DNA of 64,000 bases from the NCBI RefSeq assembly GCF_001855555.1, contig NZ_MKCT01000050.1, forward strand, positions 84,466-148,465, read 5' to 3'. The notes below the pieces were generated by a model. It ran no database searches, was not told the DNA's origin, and worked only from the letters and a program-made list of their open reading frames with translations. The stretch is from Chromobacterium sphagni (GTDB lineage Bacteria; Pseudomonadota; Gammaproteobacteria; Burkholderiales; Chromobacteriaceae). The position numbers were made by a program, and so were the translations under genes. The first letter of the stretch is position 1; each line of letters begins with the position of its first letter. Of this stretch, positions 37,056-46,893 are shown piece after piece.

Positions 37056-37118
37056 CGCCATCGGCGATGGCGGTTCGAGCCGCAACAGGCTTCCGGCATC
37101 GCCCGCCTGGCCAGAAGC

Positions 37119-38294
37119 TCATTCCGCCCTGCTGCGCCGCAACGGCTCGAACACCTGCCGGAACTGCTCGGCGATGCGCGGCCAGGCACGCTCCCGTCCC
37201 AGGTCCGCAGCCCGCTCTCCGCGTTCGGCCAGCAACTGCGGCTCATCCAGCAAACGCCCCAGTTCGCGCGCCAAGGCCTGGCAATCCCCCTGCGGATACA
37301 CCGCGCCGTAGCCGCGCGACACCTCCTCGGCCTGGACGAAGGCATCCGAGCTGACCACGCTGCGCCCACAGGCGGCGGCCCAGGACAACACGCCGTGCCC
37401 CCCCCTGCGCCGACCCAGCCAAGCTGATTTCGGCGATGCGCGGCAAGGCAGCGCCAGCGCGTGATGCGACTGGACCAGCCTGGGAACCTGGCCTATCGGC
37501 ACATTCAACCGCCATTCCAGCATCGACTCGCTCAGGCCCAACCGCCGGGCATGCTCCTTCAGCCGCTCCAGATCGCTGCCGGCGCGGCCAAGCACGGCCC
37601 CGCCCGCCAGGGTCAACTTCAGCTCCACAGGCAGCCTGGGCCGCGTTCTGCCTAGAATCGCCAGCGCGCGCAATAGATCCTCTATGCCTTTGCCGCGGGA
37701 GATAAAACCGAAATACAACAGCTTGAATGGGTGGACTGGCGGCAACGGCTCCGCCGGCAATGGCTGATTGCCATGCGCAATATGCAGCACCCGCCCCGAC
37801 GGCAGCCGCATCTTTTGCGCCAGACACTGCGCCCCGCCAGCAGTCAGGGACACCAACCGTGACAATCTGGCAGCCAAGCTGCGCTCGCGCGCCAACAACA
37901 AAGGATCTGCCAGCAACGCGGCCATCAGGTACAGAGGGCGCGGCAAGCGTTCGGCCAGCGCCAGCGGCCCCGGCAAGCGCATCGGTCGCCACACCAGCCG
38001 CTCGGGATCGTGCGCGGTGGCGGTCAGCGGCAGATCGGGATGGTTCTCGGCCAGCCATTCCAGCGCCAGGAACTCGTTGCCGCCGCCCAGTTCGGCGTGC
38101 ACCAAATCCACCGCTCCCCAATCCACTTTCTGCATTTTCCGGGCCAGCAGCAATGGATAGGGCGACAGCGTCTGGCCGCGCAGCGGAGTCGACACATCGA
38201 CGCCGCCTACGCGCATCGCTTGGCTCCAGGCCTCGGCGTAATCGGCAATATCGTTTTGCTCCGGCGGCAGCGGCGCCAGCAGTGCAATGCACAT
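37119..38294 (-). CDS. Glycosyltransferase, GT4-like (family 1)
   Basis: The 391-residue protein has a GT-B layout. The C-terminal half contains FKLLYFGFISRGKGIEDLLR, then LTLAGG and a final donor-binding region (LPCRASPKSAWLGRRRGGHG, then AAACGRSVVSSDAFVQAEEV). The sugar and acceptor are unknown. It lies upstream of nothing on the same strand in this direction except the manC-type gene at 38380-39834, with which it may share a transcript for a mannose-containing surface glycan. The start ATG at 38294 begins MCIALLAPLPPEQNDIADYA, typical for the family. Confidence 0.85.
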   Translation of the reverse strand: MCIALLAPLPPEQNDIADYAEAWSQAMRVGGVDVSTPLRGQTLSPYPLLLARKMQKVDWGAVDLVHAELGGGNEFLALEWLAENHPDLPLTATAHDPERLVWRPMRLPGPLALAERLPRPLYLMAALLADPLLLARERSLAARLSRLVSLTAGGAQCLAQKMRLPSGRVLHIAHGNQPLPAEPLPPVHPFKLLYFGFISRGKGIEDLLRALAILGRTRPRLPVELKLTLAGGAVLGRAGSDLERLKEHARRLGLSESMLEWRLNVPIGQVPRLVQSHHALALPCRASPKSAWLGRRRGGHGVLSWAAACGRSVVSSDAFVQAEEVSRGYGAVYPQGDCQALARELGRLLDEPQLLAERGERAADLGRERAWPRIAEQFRQVFEPLRRSRAE

Positions 38295-38379
38295 CAGAAT
38301 GCCCTCGTCAAACTGGCGGGTTGCGCCAGGATACGGCTAGGAGTATACGGACCGCCCGTTGCCACCGGCGCCGCGCGCG

Positions 38380-39834
38380 TCATCCGGCCGGACCTCGGCC
38401 ATAGTGGTCGTCGAAACGGACGATATCGTCCTCGCCAAGGTAATCGCCGCTCTGCACTTCTATCATCACCAGCTCGATCACGCCCGGATTGGCCAGACGA
38501 TGCCTTTTCCCTGCAGGGATGAAGGTGGATTGATTAGTGTGAACCAGCTTCTCGTCCTCGCCGTTGATTACCAGAGCGGTGCCACTGACCACGATCCAGT
38601 GCTCGCTGCGATGGTGATGCAATTGCAACGACAATGAAGCCCCTGCTCTGACCACAATACGCTTGATCTTGTAATGCGGGCTGTCCTCCAGCACCGTGTA
38701 CTGGCCCCAGGGACGTTGCGAGGTGCGATGCAACAAATAGGCCGGGTGGCCGCGTCGCTTTAACTCCGCAGCGATGTTTCTCACCTCCTGGCTGCGGGTG
38801 CGGTCGGCTACCAGCAACGCGTCCGGCGTATCGATCACCAACAGATTGTCCACTCCCAGCGTCGCCACCAGCCGACCGCAGCTTTGCACGAAAGAATTAT
38901 GGGTATCGTGAAGCAGCGTCTCGCCGCAACTGGCATTGCCGTTTTCGTCTTGCGGGTATTCTTTGGCTAAGCTGTCCCAGCTGCCAATATCGCTCCATCC
39001 CAACTCACACGGCACCACCGCCACTTCGCTCGATCTTTCCATCACGGCATAATCAATGGAAATATCGGCACAGCGGCTGAAACTGTCCCGATCCAGTTCG
39101 CGCTGGCGACGACCGGCGCCAACCAGGTCCGGACTGACCTCCAGGCACGCGGCGACGCTGGCAAGCACATCCGGCGCATGCCTGGCCAGTTCAGCGCGCA
39201 TGGTTTCAGCGGCAAAACAGAACATGCCGCTATTCCACAAGAAACGGCCATCGGCCAGATAGCTGGCGGCGGTGGCGGCATCCGGCTTTTCGATGAAGCG
39301 CGCCACCCGGCAACCCAGCTGGGAAACGGCCTCTCCCTGTTCGATATAGCCGAAACCTGTTTCCGGCCTGCTGGGTTTCAAGCCAAAGGTGACAAGACGG
39401 CCTTGCTCAGCCAACGCTTGGGCGCGGGCCACCGCCTCGGCAAAAGCCACCTCGTCCTCCAGCAGATGATCAGCTGGCAACACCAACAACATCACGCGGC
39501 GTCCATCGCCACGCGACAGCACATCCAAGACAGCGGCGGCGATGGCGGGAGCGGTATTTCGGCCCACCGGCTCCAACAACATTTCCAGATCCAGGCCCCG
39601 TTCATTGACCTCCCCGTACTCCGCCAAGGTATGGAACATCACTTGCTGGCTGGTGATCACCATCATCCGCCGAACGCCAGGCAGCCGTGCCGCGCGCAGA
39701 AAAGTCTTTTGCAGCAAGCTCTGCTTGTCGGCCATCCGGATGAAAGGCTTGGGAAGCTCCTGACGCGAAACCGGCCATAAACGGGTACCGGCTCCGCCGG
39801 ATATGATGCAGGGAATCAGCTCTGTCGTTTGCAT
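38380..39834 (-). CDS. Mannose-1-phosphate guanylyltransferase / mannose-6-phosphate isomerase
   Basis: The 484-residue bifunctional enzyme makes GDP-mannose. The N-terminal nucleotidyltransferase has IPCIISGGAGTRLWPVSRQE and LPKPFI. The sugar-binding FIEKPD segment and the ELGWSDIGSWDSL segment follow. The C-terminal cupin isomerase has RPWGQYTVLEDSPHYKIKRI and LSLQLHHHRSEHWIVVSGTA. ATGs at 39843 and 39834 are both possible, neither with a strong site. It probably feeds a GDP-mannose-dependent polysaccharide, and the glycosyltransferase gene follows 85 bp downstream. Confidence 0.94.
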   Translation of the reverse strand: MQTTELIPCIISGGAGTRLWPVSRQELPKPFIRMADKQSLLQKTFLRAARLPGVRRMMVITSQQVMFHTLAEYGEVNERGLDLEMLLEPVGRNTAPAIAAAVLDVLSRGDGRRVMLLVLPADHLLEDEVAFAEAVARAQALAEQGRLVTFGLKPSRPETGFGYIEQGEAVSQLGCRVARFIEKPDAATAASYLADGRFLWNSGMFCFAAETMRAELARHAPDVLASVAACLEVSPDLVGAGRRQRELDRDSFSRCADISIDYAVMERSSEVAVVPCELGWSDIGSWDSLAKEYPQDENGNASCGETLLHDTHNSFVQSCGRLVATLGVDNLLVIDTPDALLVADRTRSQEVRNIAAELKRRGHPAYLLHRTSQRPWGQYTVLEDSPHYKIKRIVVRAGASLSLQLHHHRSEHWIVVSGTALVINGEDEKLVHTNQSTFIPAGKRHRLANPGVIELVMIEVQSGDYLGEDDIVRFDDHYGRGPAG

Positions 39835-40268
39835 GTTCGCCATCTCGATAGGTCGCCCGGTTCCCCGTTGAGCATCGCGCGCAGCACGATGCATCTGTCG
39901 AACCACGCTGGCCAGTTTCCTCTATGCGCTCCAGGTCAGACCCGACCCGTTATCATAACTAGTGTATAGGCTTCGCTTGATCACCGTTGATCTGAACATC
40001 CCGCCTGAATCAGCTACGCGCGTCATGGCGAATGCAGACATAAACACATGAACAGACGGGCCGGCATCCATGCAGCAAACAGAATGTGCATGCAGTGATC
40101 AAGCGGCCGCAGTCCGTCCATAGGCTCCTGCCATGCGGGAGTTAGCAGGTTTAAGGGGATGGTGTATCCGCGTTTCTGAATTATTTCTTGTTTCTATGGC
40201 TGTAGCCCAGCCAGCAAACATGAAAAAAGCCCGCGCAATGCAGGCCCGGCCATCTGCAGGAAAGCCGT
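39835..40268. other. Intergenic region upstream of the GDP-mannose gene
   Basis: The gap of 434 bases is gene-free. It holds the promoter region of the guanylyltransferase gene (minus strand) and, at 40223-40245, the terminator of phhA. I see no other feature. A frame at 40133-40315 is open only by chance. Confidence 0.5.
40223..40245 (-). terminator. Rho-independent terminator of phhA
   Basis: On the minus strand GCCTGC pairs with GCGGGC (one G-U pair) around ATTGC and is followed by TTTTTT. It lies 24 bases beyond the phhA stop. Confidence 0.75.
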
Positions 40269-41162
40269 CTAGACGTCGTCGCTGTCGGCCCAACCTTGCC
40301 GGTCGCCGCGATTGACCACCTTGTCGTCTGGAGCGATATCGCCGGCGCCCCACGGCTGCGCGTCCGCCAACTGCTGGTAAAGCGGCGTGAAGTCGGGCGC
40401 GGTGGCGTCGAATAATTGCTTGAAGCTGTCGATGACGAAATAGGTTTTCTGGAAGGTGTCTATCCGGTAGCGGGTATTCATGATGCGCAACAGATCGAAA
40501 CCCACCCGGTTGGGGCTGGCGCTGTCAAGGCAATAGATCGACTCCGACTTGCTGGACAGGATGCCGGCGCCGTAGATGCGCGTGCCCTGCGGCGTATCGA
40601 TCAGGCCGAACTCCACCGTGTACCAGTACAGGCGCGCCAGCATCGGCAACGCGCCCAGGCTCTTGGCCTTCATGCCGCCCTTGCCGTAGGCCTCCAGATA
40701 GTCGGCGAACACCGGGTTGATCAGTAGCGGCACATGGCCGAACAGGTCGTGGAACACGTCCGGCTCCTGCAGGTAATCCAGCTGGTGCGGCTCCCGCAGC
40801 CACCAGGTGACGGGGAAGCGGCGGTTAGCCAGGTGCTCGAAGAACACGTCGTCGGGAATCAGCCCCGGCACCGCGACAATCTTCCAGCCGGTGGCGGCCA
40901 TCAACTGCCGGTTGAGCTTGTCGAAGTCCGGCACCCTATCGGCGTCCACGCCCAATTGCTCCAGACCCTGCAGGAACTCGTCGCAGGCGCGGCCCGGCAA
41001 CAGCGCGCACTGGCGCTGGTAAAGCGTGGCCCAGGTGTCGTGGTCTTCCGCGCTGTAACGATCCAGCGGCTGCGGCAGCGTGTAATCGCTGGCGTCGTGA
41101 CTCAGCCCCACATTCTTGCGGGTGGTGATGTCGGGCACGACAAAGTCGGCGCGGTCGTTCAT
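40269..41162 (-). CDS. phhA: Phenylalanine 4-monooxygenase
   Basis: The 297-residue iron enzyme hydroxylates phenylalanine to tyrosine with a tetrahydropterin cofactor. Iron ligands H138, H143 (in EPDVFHDLFGHVPLL) and E184 (in YWYTVEFGLI) are exactly those known for the C. violaceum enzyme, and length is identical. It is divergent from an Lrp-type regulator gene 130 bp away. No pterin dehydratase gene (phhB) is adjacent. Confidence 0.97.
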   Translation of the reverse strand: MNDRADFVVPDITTRKNVGLSHDASDYTLPQPLDRYSAEDHDTWATLYQRQCALLPGRACDEFLQGLEQLGVDADRVPDFDKLNRQLMAATGWKIVAVPGLIPDDVFFEHLANRRFPVTWWLREPHQLDYLQEPDVFHDLFGHVPLLINPVFADYLEAYGKGGMKAKSLGALPMLARLYWYTVEFGLIDTPQGTRIYGAGILSSKSESIYCLDSASPNRVGFDLLRIMNTRYRIDTFQKTYFVIDSFKQLFDATAPDFTPLYQQLADAQPWGAGDIAPDDKVVNRGDRQGWADSDDV

Positions 41163-41292
41163 TGCGGGGCTCCTGGAACTGTGGGTTATTTACTCTAGTT
41201 TAGCCCCTTGAACATGCGGGAAGACCGCATTATTTGCCTAAATTCCATAAATTTTGCATACTTGCCGCATTAAATGTCATATAGTGCAAATT

Positions 41293-41772
41293 ATGCGCAA
41301 AATAGAGCTAGACCGCTTCGACCTGCAGATCCTGCAGCAACTGCAACAGGATGCCCGCGCCACCCACCAGAAGCTGGCGCAGGAAATACCCCTGTCCGCT
41401 TCGCAGATCGGCCGCCGCATCCAGCGCATGGAGCAAAGCGGCATCATCCAGGGTTATCAAGTGGCGCTGGATCCGGAGCAGGTGGGCCTCTCCGTGATGG
41501 CTTTCGCCAATGTCAGCCTGGAGCGGCATAACGAAAGCGCGCTGCTGGACTTCGCCCAATCCATCCACGCTTTGCCGGAAGTGCTGGAATGCTACGCCGC
41601 CGCCGGCGAAGCCGACTACCTGCTGCGTATCGTGGTGCCGGACCTGCCCTCGCTGTCCACCTTCGTGATGAACAAGCTGATGCAGTTGTCGCTGGTGCGC
41701 AGCGTGAAATCCACCATCGTGCTCAACGCCATCAAACAGACGATGAAACTGCCGCTGTCATCCTTGCCCTGA
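41293..41772 (+). CDS. Lrp/AsnC-family regulator, likely of phhA
   Basis: The 159-residue protein has the N-terminal Lrp helix-turn-helix (LDRFDLQILQQLQQDARATH, then LSASQIGRRIQRMEQSGII) and a RAM domain (VLECYAAAGEADYLLRIVV, then PDLPSLSTFVMNKL). It is divergent from phhA across an AT-rich gap, where Lrp-type proteins usually activate aromatic amino-acid genes. The ATG at 41293 fits the family start. Confidence 0.92.
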   Translation: MRKIELDRFDLQILQQLQQDARATHQKLAQEIPLSASQIGRRIQRMEQSGIIQGYQVALDPEQVGLSVMAFANVSLERHNESALLDFAQSIHALPEVLECYAAAGEADYLLRIVVPDLPSLSTFVMNKLMQLSLVRSVKSTIVLNAIKQTMKLPLSSLP

Positions 41773-41941
41773 CATTTCTGCCATCCACTTTCCACGCCGC
41801 AGCGGCTATACCGCAACCGTGCCGCCAGCTGAATTCGCTGATAAGCACATCAAGCCGTCCCCAGCGATATTCCATCAAGCTGTCGAGACGAGACATCGCC
41901 GCAATGCGCCAACCTCACGCCCGGACCGGAAGGAGAAGCCG

Positions 41942-42505
41942 ATGGAAGCGCCCAGCCCGCCATTGTCGCCGGATGACATGAGCGCCGGCCTGCTGTCATG
42001 CCTGAGCCAGCTGGAGCAATGCCGCGCCAGTCTCGGCCTGGAGGAAATCCGCCTCTTCCATCATGCGTTGCGGCTCTCCCGCGCCGACCTCGCGCCGTTC
42101 TGGCGCTTCGGCGACCGCCAGTATCGCCGCAACCGCATTTACGCCAACGATTTCTGCGAACTATTGTTGCTGTGCTGGCGCAGCGGCCAGCGCAGCCAGA
42201 TCCACAACCACCGGGGCAGCCTGTGTGGCGTGCGGGTATTGCAGGGCGTCGCCGTCGAAACCGTATTCGAGCAAACGCCGTCCGGCTTGGTGGCCTCGCG
42301 CGAAACCCGCGAGCTGGCTGCCGGCAGCCTGGTGGTCAACGGTCATCTCGACATCCACCAGGTGGCCAACCAGCAGCCGGACGGCGAAGATCTGGTCACC
42401 CTGCACCTGTACTCGCCGCCGTTGCGGCGGATGGAGTTGTTCGGACTGGAACCGCAGCAACACAGGCTGAGGCATGGCGACGATTGCCTGGAATACCAGA
42501 TATAA
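41942..42505 (+). CDS. Cysteine dioxygenase (type I family)
   Basis: The 187-residue cupin protein has the first iron motif SQIHNHRGSLCGVRVLQG (two His) and a third His in DIHQVANQQ, as in bacterial cysteine dioxygenases that oxidise L-cysteine to cysteine sulfinate. Closely related 3-mercaptopropionate dioxygenases cannot be excluded. A strong AAGGAG site lies 7 bases before the ATG. The gene stands alone and ends at a bidirectional terminator. Confidence 0.85.
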   Translation: MEAPSPPLSPDDMSAGLLSCLSQLEQCRASLGLEEIRLFHHALRLSRADLAPFWRFGDRQYRRNRIYANDFCELLLLCWRSGQRSQIHNHRGSLCGVRVLQGVAVETVFEQTPSGLVASRETRELAAGSLVVNGHLDIHQVANQQPDGEDLVTLHLYSPPLRRMELFGLEPQQHRLRHGDDCLEYQI

Positions 42506-42520
42506 GCTCTCGCGGAACGC

Positions 42521-42554
42521 AAAAAAGGCACGGCGCAATGCCGTGCCTGTTTTC
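42521..42554. terminator. Bidirectional terminator between cysteine dioxygenase gene and fadL
   Basis: GGCACGGC and GCCGTGCC pair in an 8-bp stem with loop GCAAT. A run of A precedes and TGTTTT follows, so it can stop transcripts from both sides. Confidence 0.85.
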
Positions 42555-42570
42555 ATTTCGCATCAAGCGA

Positions 42571-43933
42571 TCAGAAGCGGTATCGCATCTGCATGCCCAG
42601 CAGATGGCCGGTGATGGAGCCGTATTGGCCCTGCAGATGGCTCTGGGTGCCGAACGGGCTCTTGGAGACGTTGTCGATCTTCCTGTCGCCCACCGCGCGC
42701 AGGTAGGCGTAGCTGATGTCCACCGTAGCCTGCTTGCTGATCTTATAGCCGGCGCCCAGGCTCAGCCAGATGCGGTCGGCGTCCGGGATCAGCGGATTGC
42801 GGTGCTGGGCGTTGGCCACCGGAGTGGTTTCATAACCCAGGCCGCTGCGCAGCGTCAACGCGTCGCTGTAGAAGTAGTCGCCGCCCACCGAGAACATCCA
42901 GCTGTTCTTCCAGTGGTTGTCGATGGTGGTGGTGGTATCGACCGATCGGCCGCCAAGTCCGGGCACGATCGCCGGATAAGTGAAAGTCGGACTACCCTTG
43001 ATCACCAACTGGTCGAAACGGCTCCAGCGCGTCCAGCGCGCGGTGGCGCCAACCGCAAACTTGCTATTCAACTTGCTGTAGCCGCTCAGCAGCAGCGACT
43101 CAGGGGTGCTGACGTCCGCCGAACCGGCGTAGGTGCCGTCCAGTTGCGCCAGCAACGGACTATTGTTGGCAAAACCATTGTTGGTGTAGTCGCCCTTGGC
43201 ATGGTGGTCGATCTTGGAACGGTAGGACAGGCCGACGCGGGTGTCGGCGCTATAGCTGTACATCACGCCCAGATCGTAGCCGAAGCCCCAGCTGTCGGCC
43301 TTGATCTCGCCGGTGGCGCCGGGCAGATAAGCGCCCTTTTTCAGATGGGCCTTGGCGTACTGGGCGGAAACGCCGGCGCCGAAGCTCCAATGCTCGTCAA
43401 ACTTGTAGGCCAGCGAAGGATTGATGTCCAACGTCATGATGGAGCTGGAGATGCCGCTGTCGCGCCCCCCCAGCTGTCGCTGTAACGCGCGCCCAGGCCG
43501 AACGGCGTGGTCAAGCCCACCCGGCGTACAGCTTGTCGCTGATCTGGTGGGTAAAATAGGCGTTGGGGATGGCCACGCCCGGAGCGCGGCCATTGTCCGA
43601 GGCATCCGCCGTATGCACACTCATCACCTGTTTGGTGATCGGGTTGACACTGGTGGTGGCATTGCTGCCGCTGAACGGCGCATCGACTTCGGCGTAGGTC
43701 AAACCGCCTTGCACGCGGCTGCCTTGCAGCAGAGTCATGCCGGCCGGGTTGTAGAACACCGCCGACAGGTCGTCGCCGGCCATGCCGGCGCCGGCGTGGG
43801 CGCGGCCCATGCCGGCCACGCTCTGTTCAGTCAACTGGAAACCGGCTGCATGAGCGGCGGGGGATGCGGCGCACAAACTGGCGATGACCAAGGAAAGCAG
43901 ACGCGGCGAGCGGTGCGAGACAGCAGATTGCAT
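42571..43933 (-). pseudogene. fadL: FadL-type long-chain fatty acid porin, broken by two frameshifts
   Basis: The N-terminal part (43511-43933) has a signal peptide and the FadL hallmark FQLTEQSVAGMGRAHAGAG, then LSAVFYNPAGMTLL. It ends in AGWA at a stop. The C-terminal barrel (SGISSSIMTLDINPSLAYKF to MQMRYRF) is in another frame. A piece in the third frame, about 43450-43510 (LTTPFGLGARYSDSW), joins them. Two base losses explain this: one G at the GGG-TGGG site near 43520 and one G in the G-run near 43470. Both are in homopolymers, so sequencing error is possible. Intact, it would be an outer-membrane fatty-acid channel of about 450 residues. Confidence 0.8.
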
Positions 43934-44213
43934 TATGGTTATGTTCCTGACGTGTTCTTCATTGCGCCGCATGGCCGTCAAGGGGCCGGCCCGGGCTTAT
44001 CGCGGAAGCAAGCATGATAAGTAGATAGCGCTTGCATCTTTTTTAGGGCGTGGAGTCTAAACTCGAATCCCAGCCGCCGCAAGAAAAAAACACATCTTCC
44101 TGAACTTATATTAACGTCCGCCAGTCCGCTCCCGGCGCAAGCGGGCTGGCAATCCCCATCTCCGGCTGTGTTAGAATCACAGCCCCAACTTCCACGTCGG
44201 CAACCGTTCAATC

Positions 44214-44771
44214 ATGAAGAAACTGATCTGCAGCCTGGCTCTGGCCGCTCTGCCCGCGCTGGCCTTCGCCGCCCCGGTGGTCGAAATGGTCACCAACAAG
44301 GGCAATATCGAAATCACGCTGGACTCGGCCAAGGCGCCGAAGACCGTGGCGAATTTCGTTGCCTACGCCAAAGCCGGCCACTATAACGGCACGGTATTCC
44401 ACCGCGTGATCGACGGCTTCATGATCCAAGGCGGCGGCTTCGACGCCAAGCTGAACCAGAAACCGACGCGCGCGCCCATCGTCAACGAGGCGAGCAACGG
44501 CCTGAAGAACGATATGGGCACCATCGCGATGGCCCGCACCAATGATCCGAACTCCGCCACCGCGCAGTTCTTCATCAATCTGGTCAACAACGACTCGCTC
44601 AATTACAAGTCGCCCAGCCCGCAAGGCGCCGGCTACGCCGTGTTCGGCAAGGTGAGCAAGGGGATGGATGTGGTGAACCGCATCTCCAAGACCCGCACCG
44701 GCAATATGAACGGCATGGATGACGTTCCGTTCGAACCCATCGTCATCCAAAAAGTCACCATCAAACCCTAA
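44214..44771 (+). CDS. ppiA: Periplasmic peptidyl-prolyl cis-trans isomerase (cyclophilin)
   Basis: The 185-residue cyclophilin has a signal peptide (MKKLICSLALAALPALAFA) and standard motifs [35 protein letters not shown] and GYAVFGKV. It assists folding in the periplasm. The next gene is its cytoplasmic paralogue, 36 bp downstream. Confidence 0.95.
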   Translation: MKKLICSLALAALPALAFAAPVVEMVTNKGNIEITLDSAKAPKTVANFVAYAKAGHYNGTVFHRVIDGFMIQGGGFDAKLNQKPTRAPIVNEASNGLKNDMGTIAMARTNDPNSATAQFFINLVNNDSLNYKSPSPQGAGYAVFGKVSKGMDVVNRISKTRTGNMNGMDDVPFEPIVIQKVTIKP

Positions 44772-44807
44772 GGCCGCGCAGCCGGCCTCAGCGAAAAGGA
44801 AAGCATC

Positions 44808-45299
44808 ATGATCAAATTGACGACCAACTTCGGCGAAATCACGCTGGAACTGTTCCACGAGAAGGCTCCGCAAACCGCCGCCAACTTCGAGCAATACGTG
44901 AAGAGCGGCCACTACGACGGCACCATCTTCCACCGCGTGATCAACGGCTTCATGATCCAGGGCGGCGGTTTTGACGCCGATATGAAGCAGAAGCCGACCC
45001 TAGATCCGATCCAGAACGAAGCCAACAACGGCCTGTCCAACAAGACCTACACCGTGGCGATGGCCCGCACCTCGGACCCGCACTCCGCCTCGGCGCAGTT
45101 CTTCATCAACGTGTCCGACAACGACTTCCTCGACTTCAAGTCGGAAAGCTCGCAGGGCTGGGGCTACGCGGTGTTCGGCCAGGTCGTGGCCGGCCAGGAC
45201 ATCGTCGACCGCATCAGGACCGTGCGCACCGGCCGCAGCGGCATGCATCAGGACGTGCCGGTAGAACCGGTGGTGCTGGAAAAGGCGGAAATCGTCTAA
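44808..45299 (+). CDS. ppiB: Cytoplasmic peptidyl-prolyl cis-trans isomerase (cyclophilin)
   Basis: The 163-residue cyclophilin lacks a signal peptide. The motifs [35 protein letters not shown] and [12 protein letters not shown] match PpiB. It is a close paralogue of the gene before it, from which it probably arose by duplication. A terminator follows. Confidence 0.96.
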   Translation: MIKLTTNFGEITLELFHEKAPQTAANFEQYVKSGHYDGTIFHRVINGFMIQGGGFDADMKQKPTLDPIQNEANNGLSNKTYTVAMARTSDPHSASAQFFINVSDNDFLDFKSESSQGWGYAVFGQVVAGQDIVDRIRTVRTGRSGMHQDVPVEPVVLEKAEIV

Positions 45300-45320
45300 A
45301 CCGCCAAGCGTCAGAAACCA

Positions 45321-45344
45321 GCCGGGGCCAAGCCCCGGCTTTTC
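45321..45344 (+). terminator. Rho-independent terminator of ppiA-ppiB
   Basis: GCCGGGGC and GCCCCGGC form an 8-bp stem with loop CAA, followed by TTTTC. The lpxH start lies only 25 bases further on, so some read-through into lpxH is possible. Confidence 0.85.
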
Positions 45345-45368
45345 ATTGCCTCACACTGATCCGCAACC

Positions 45369-46094
45369 ATGGCCATCCACTTCATCTCCGACCTGCACCT
45401 CGCCGACGACACCCCCGCGCTCAACCAGCTGTTCCTGGACACGCTGGCCGAATGGCAGGGCCGGATAGACGCGCTCTACATCCTGGGCGACCTGTTCGAA
45501 TACTGGGTGGGCGACGACGACGACTCCGCCTATCTCGACGCGCCGCTGGCGGCGATGCGCGGGTTCGCCCGCCACACCCCGCTCTATGTGATGCACGGCA
45601 ACCGCGACTTCCTGATGGGAGAAGGCTTCGAGCGGCGCAGCGGCGCGAAGCTGCTGGCCGATCCGACCATGCTGGAAGCTCATGGTCTGCGCATCCTGCT
45701 GAGCCACGGCGACGCGCTGTGCGCTGACGACGCCGCCTACCAGCAATTCCGCGCCGTCAGCCGCCAGCCGCAATGGCAGCAGGCCATGCTGGCCCGCCCG
45801 TTGGCCGAGCGCCACGCCATCGCCCGCCACGCCCGCGCGCAAAGCGAAATGAACAAGCAGGAAACCGGCCTCTCCGCCATTTCCGATGTCACCGAAGCCG
45901 CGGTGCAGACGCTGCTGGCCGCGCATGACTGGCCCACGCTGATCCACGGCCACACTCACCGTCCAGCGCATCACCGGCACCTGGCGGAAGACCGCGGCGC
46001 CAGCCGCTGGGTGATCCAGGATTGGCACGGCGAGCATGGCGGCTACCTGCGGTTGGACGAAGCCGGCGTCAGCGCCTTGCAACTGGGCCGCTGA
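45369..46094 (+). CDS. lpxH: UDP-2,3-diacylglucosamine diphosphatase LpxH
   Basis: The 241-residue peripheral membrane enzyme makes lipid X in lipid A synthesis. Metallophosphatase motifs are in order: SDLHLADD, GDLFEYWVGDD, HGNRDF, LLSHGDALC and HGHTHRPA. Length is normal. It follows ppiB with a short gap, an arrangement common in Betaproteobacteria. Confidence 0.95.
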   Translation: MAIHFISDLHLADDTPALNQLFLDTLAEWQGRIDALYILGDLFEYWVGDDDDSAYLDAPLAAMRGFARHTPLYVMHGNRDFLMGEGFERRSGAKLLADPTMLEAHGLRILLSHGDALCADDAAYQQFRAVSRQPQWQQAMLARPLAERHAIARHARAQSEMNKQETGLSAISDVTEAAVQTLLAAHDWPTLIHGHTHRPAHHRHLAEDRGASRWVIQDWHGEHGGYLRLDEAGVSALQLGR

Positions 46095-46893
46095 GCCTGC
46101 TTGGCCGACAAGCCACCGGCCCGGCTACAGACTCAGACCCCAGCAAAGCTCCCACGCTTGGCCAGCGCCATCCAGCATGACGCTGGCCTTCAAGCGCGCG
46201 GCCCTCAGGACCAACGGCAACCGACACGCGCTAAGCTCTGCATTCAACATCCGGCCCTCCGCCGCCCCCTCCCCAGGCCTTCGCCTCGACTACTGTCCAT
46301 ACAGAAACAGACGACATTGCCACACCTTGCCGGAGCGGCTGCGGCTCCCGATCCCGGCGCCTTCCGCAGCGGCCCTCGCTTTTCAAATCCATCGAAAAAT
46401 CCAACTGAATAAAATTTAAATGCCTGATGGATATAAAAATTTCTGCATCGCAGCATTTCCATGAAATTGTTAAATCGCGGAAAACCGTTCACACACAAAC
46501 CTGAAATCACGGCAAATCTCAATTCAAAGACATATTTATTTATTATTTTTGCAATGCTCATTTCTTGAAAATGAAATGACAGTCAACTAGATTTGCGGCT
46601 TCCGAAATTATTTTCAAGACAAAATATGTTCATCCAGCCAGAACCGCAACTTCCTGGATTCGCATCGGCAGGCGTGCGCCGCGCGCCCGCACCTCCCCTG
46701 TCCGCACAGACCCGCGCCACACCGCCCGACATGCCTGCATGCCCCGCCGGCGTTGGCGATCCAGCCGCCAAACCGCCGATTTTCGCTTAGGCGAACCAAG
46801 CCGCCACGCCTGGAGCGCAAGGCTGACAGAGCGGCCGCCCCATGAACGACAAAAGCATTAAACGACGTATCTGGCTCACAATAGGAAAATAGA
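46095..46893. other. Gene-free region with AT-rich core upstream of the TonB receptor
   Basis: About 800 bases separate lpxH from the receptor gene. From 46400 to 46620 the sequence is strikingly AT-rich for this genome. A minus-strand frame of 105 codons (46244-46561) spans it but has no ribosome-binding site and no known motif. The last 60 bases hold the receptor's leader (AGGA 10 bases before ATG). I see no clear Fur box. Confidence 0.5.

Noticed and set aside
46244..46561. 105-codon minus-strand frame in the AT-rich segment (starts MSIAKIINKYVF)
   Set aside because: No ribosome-binding site, no recognised motif, and its 3' half runs into Arg/Gly-rich shadow sequence. Kept only as a note in the region entry.
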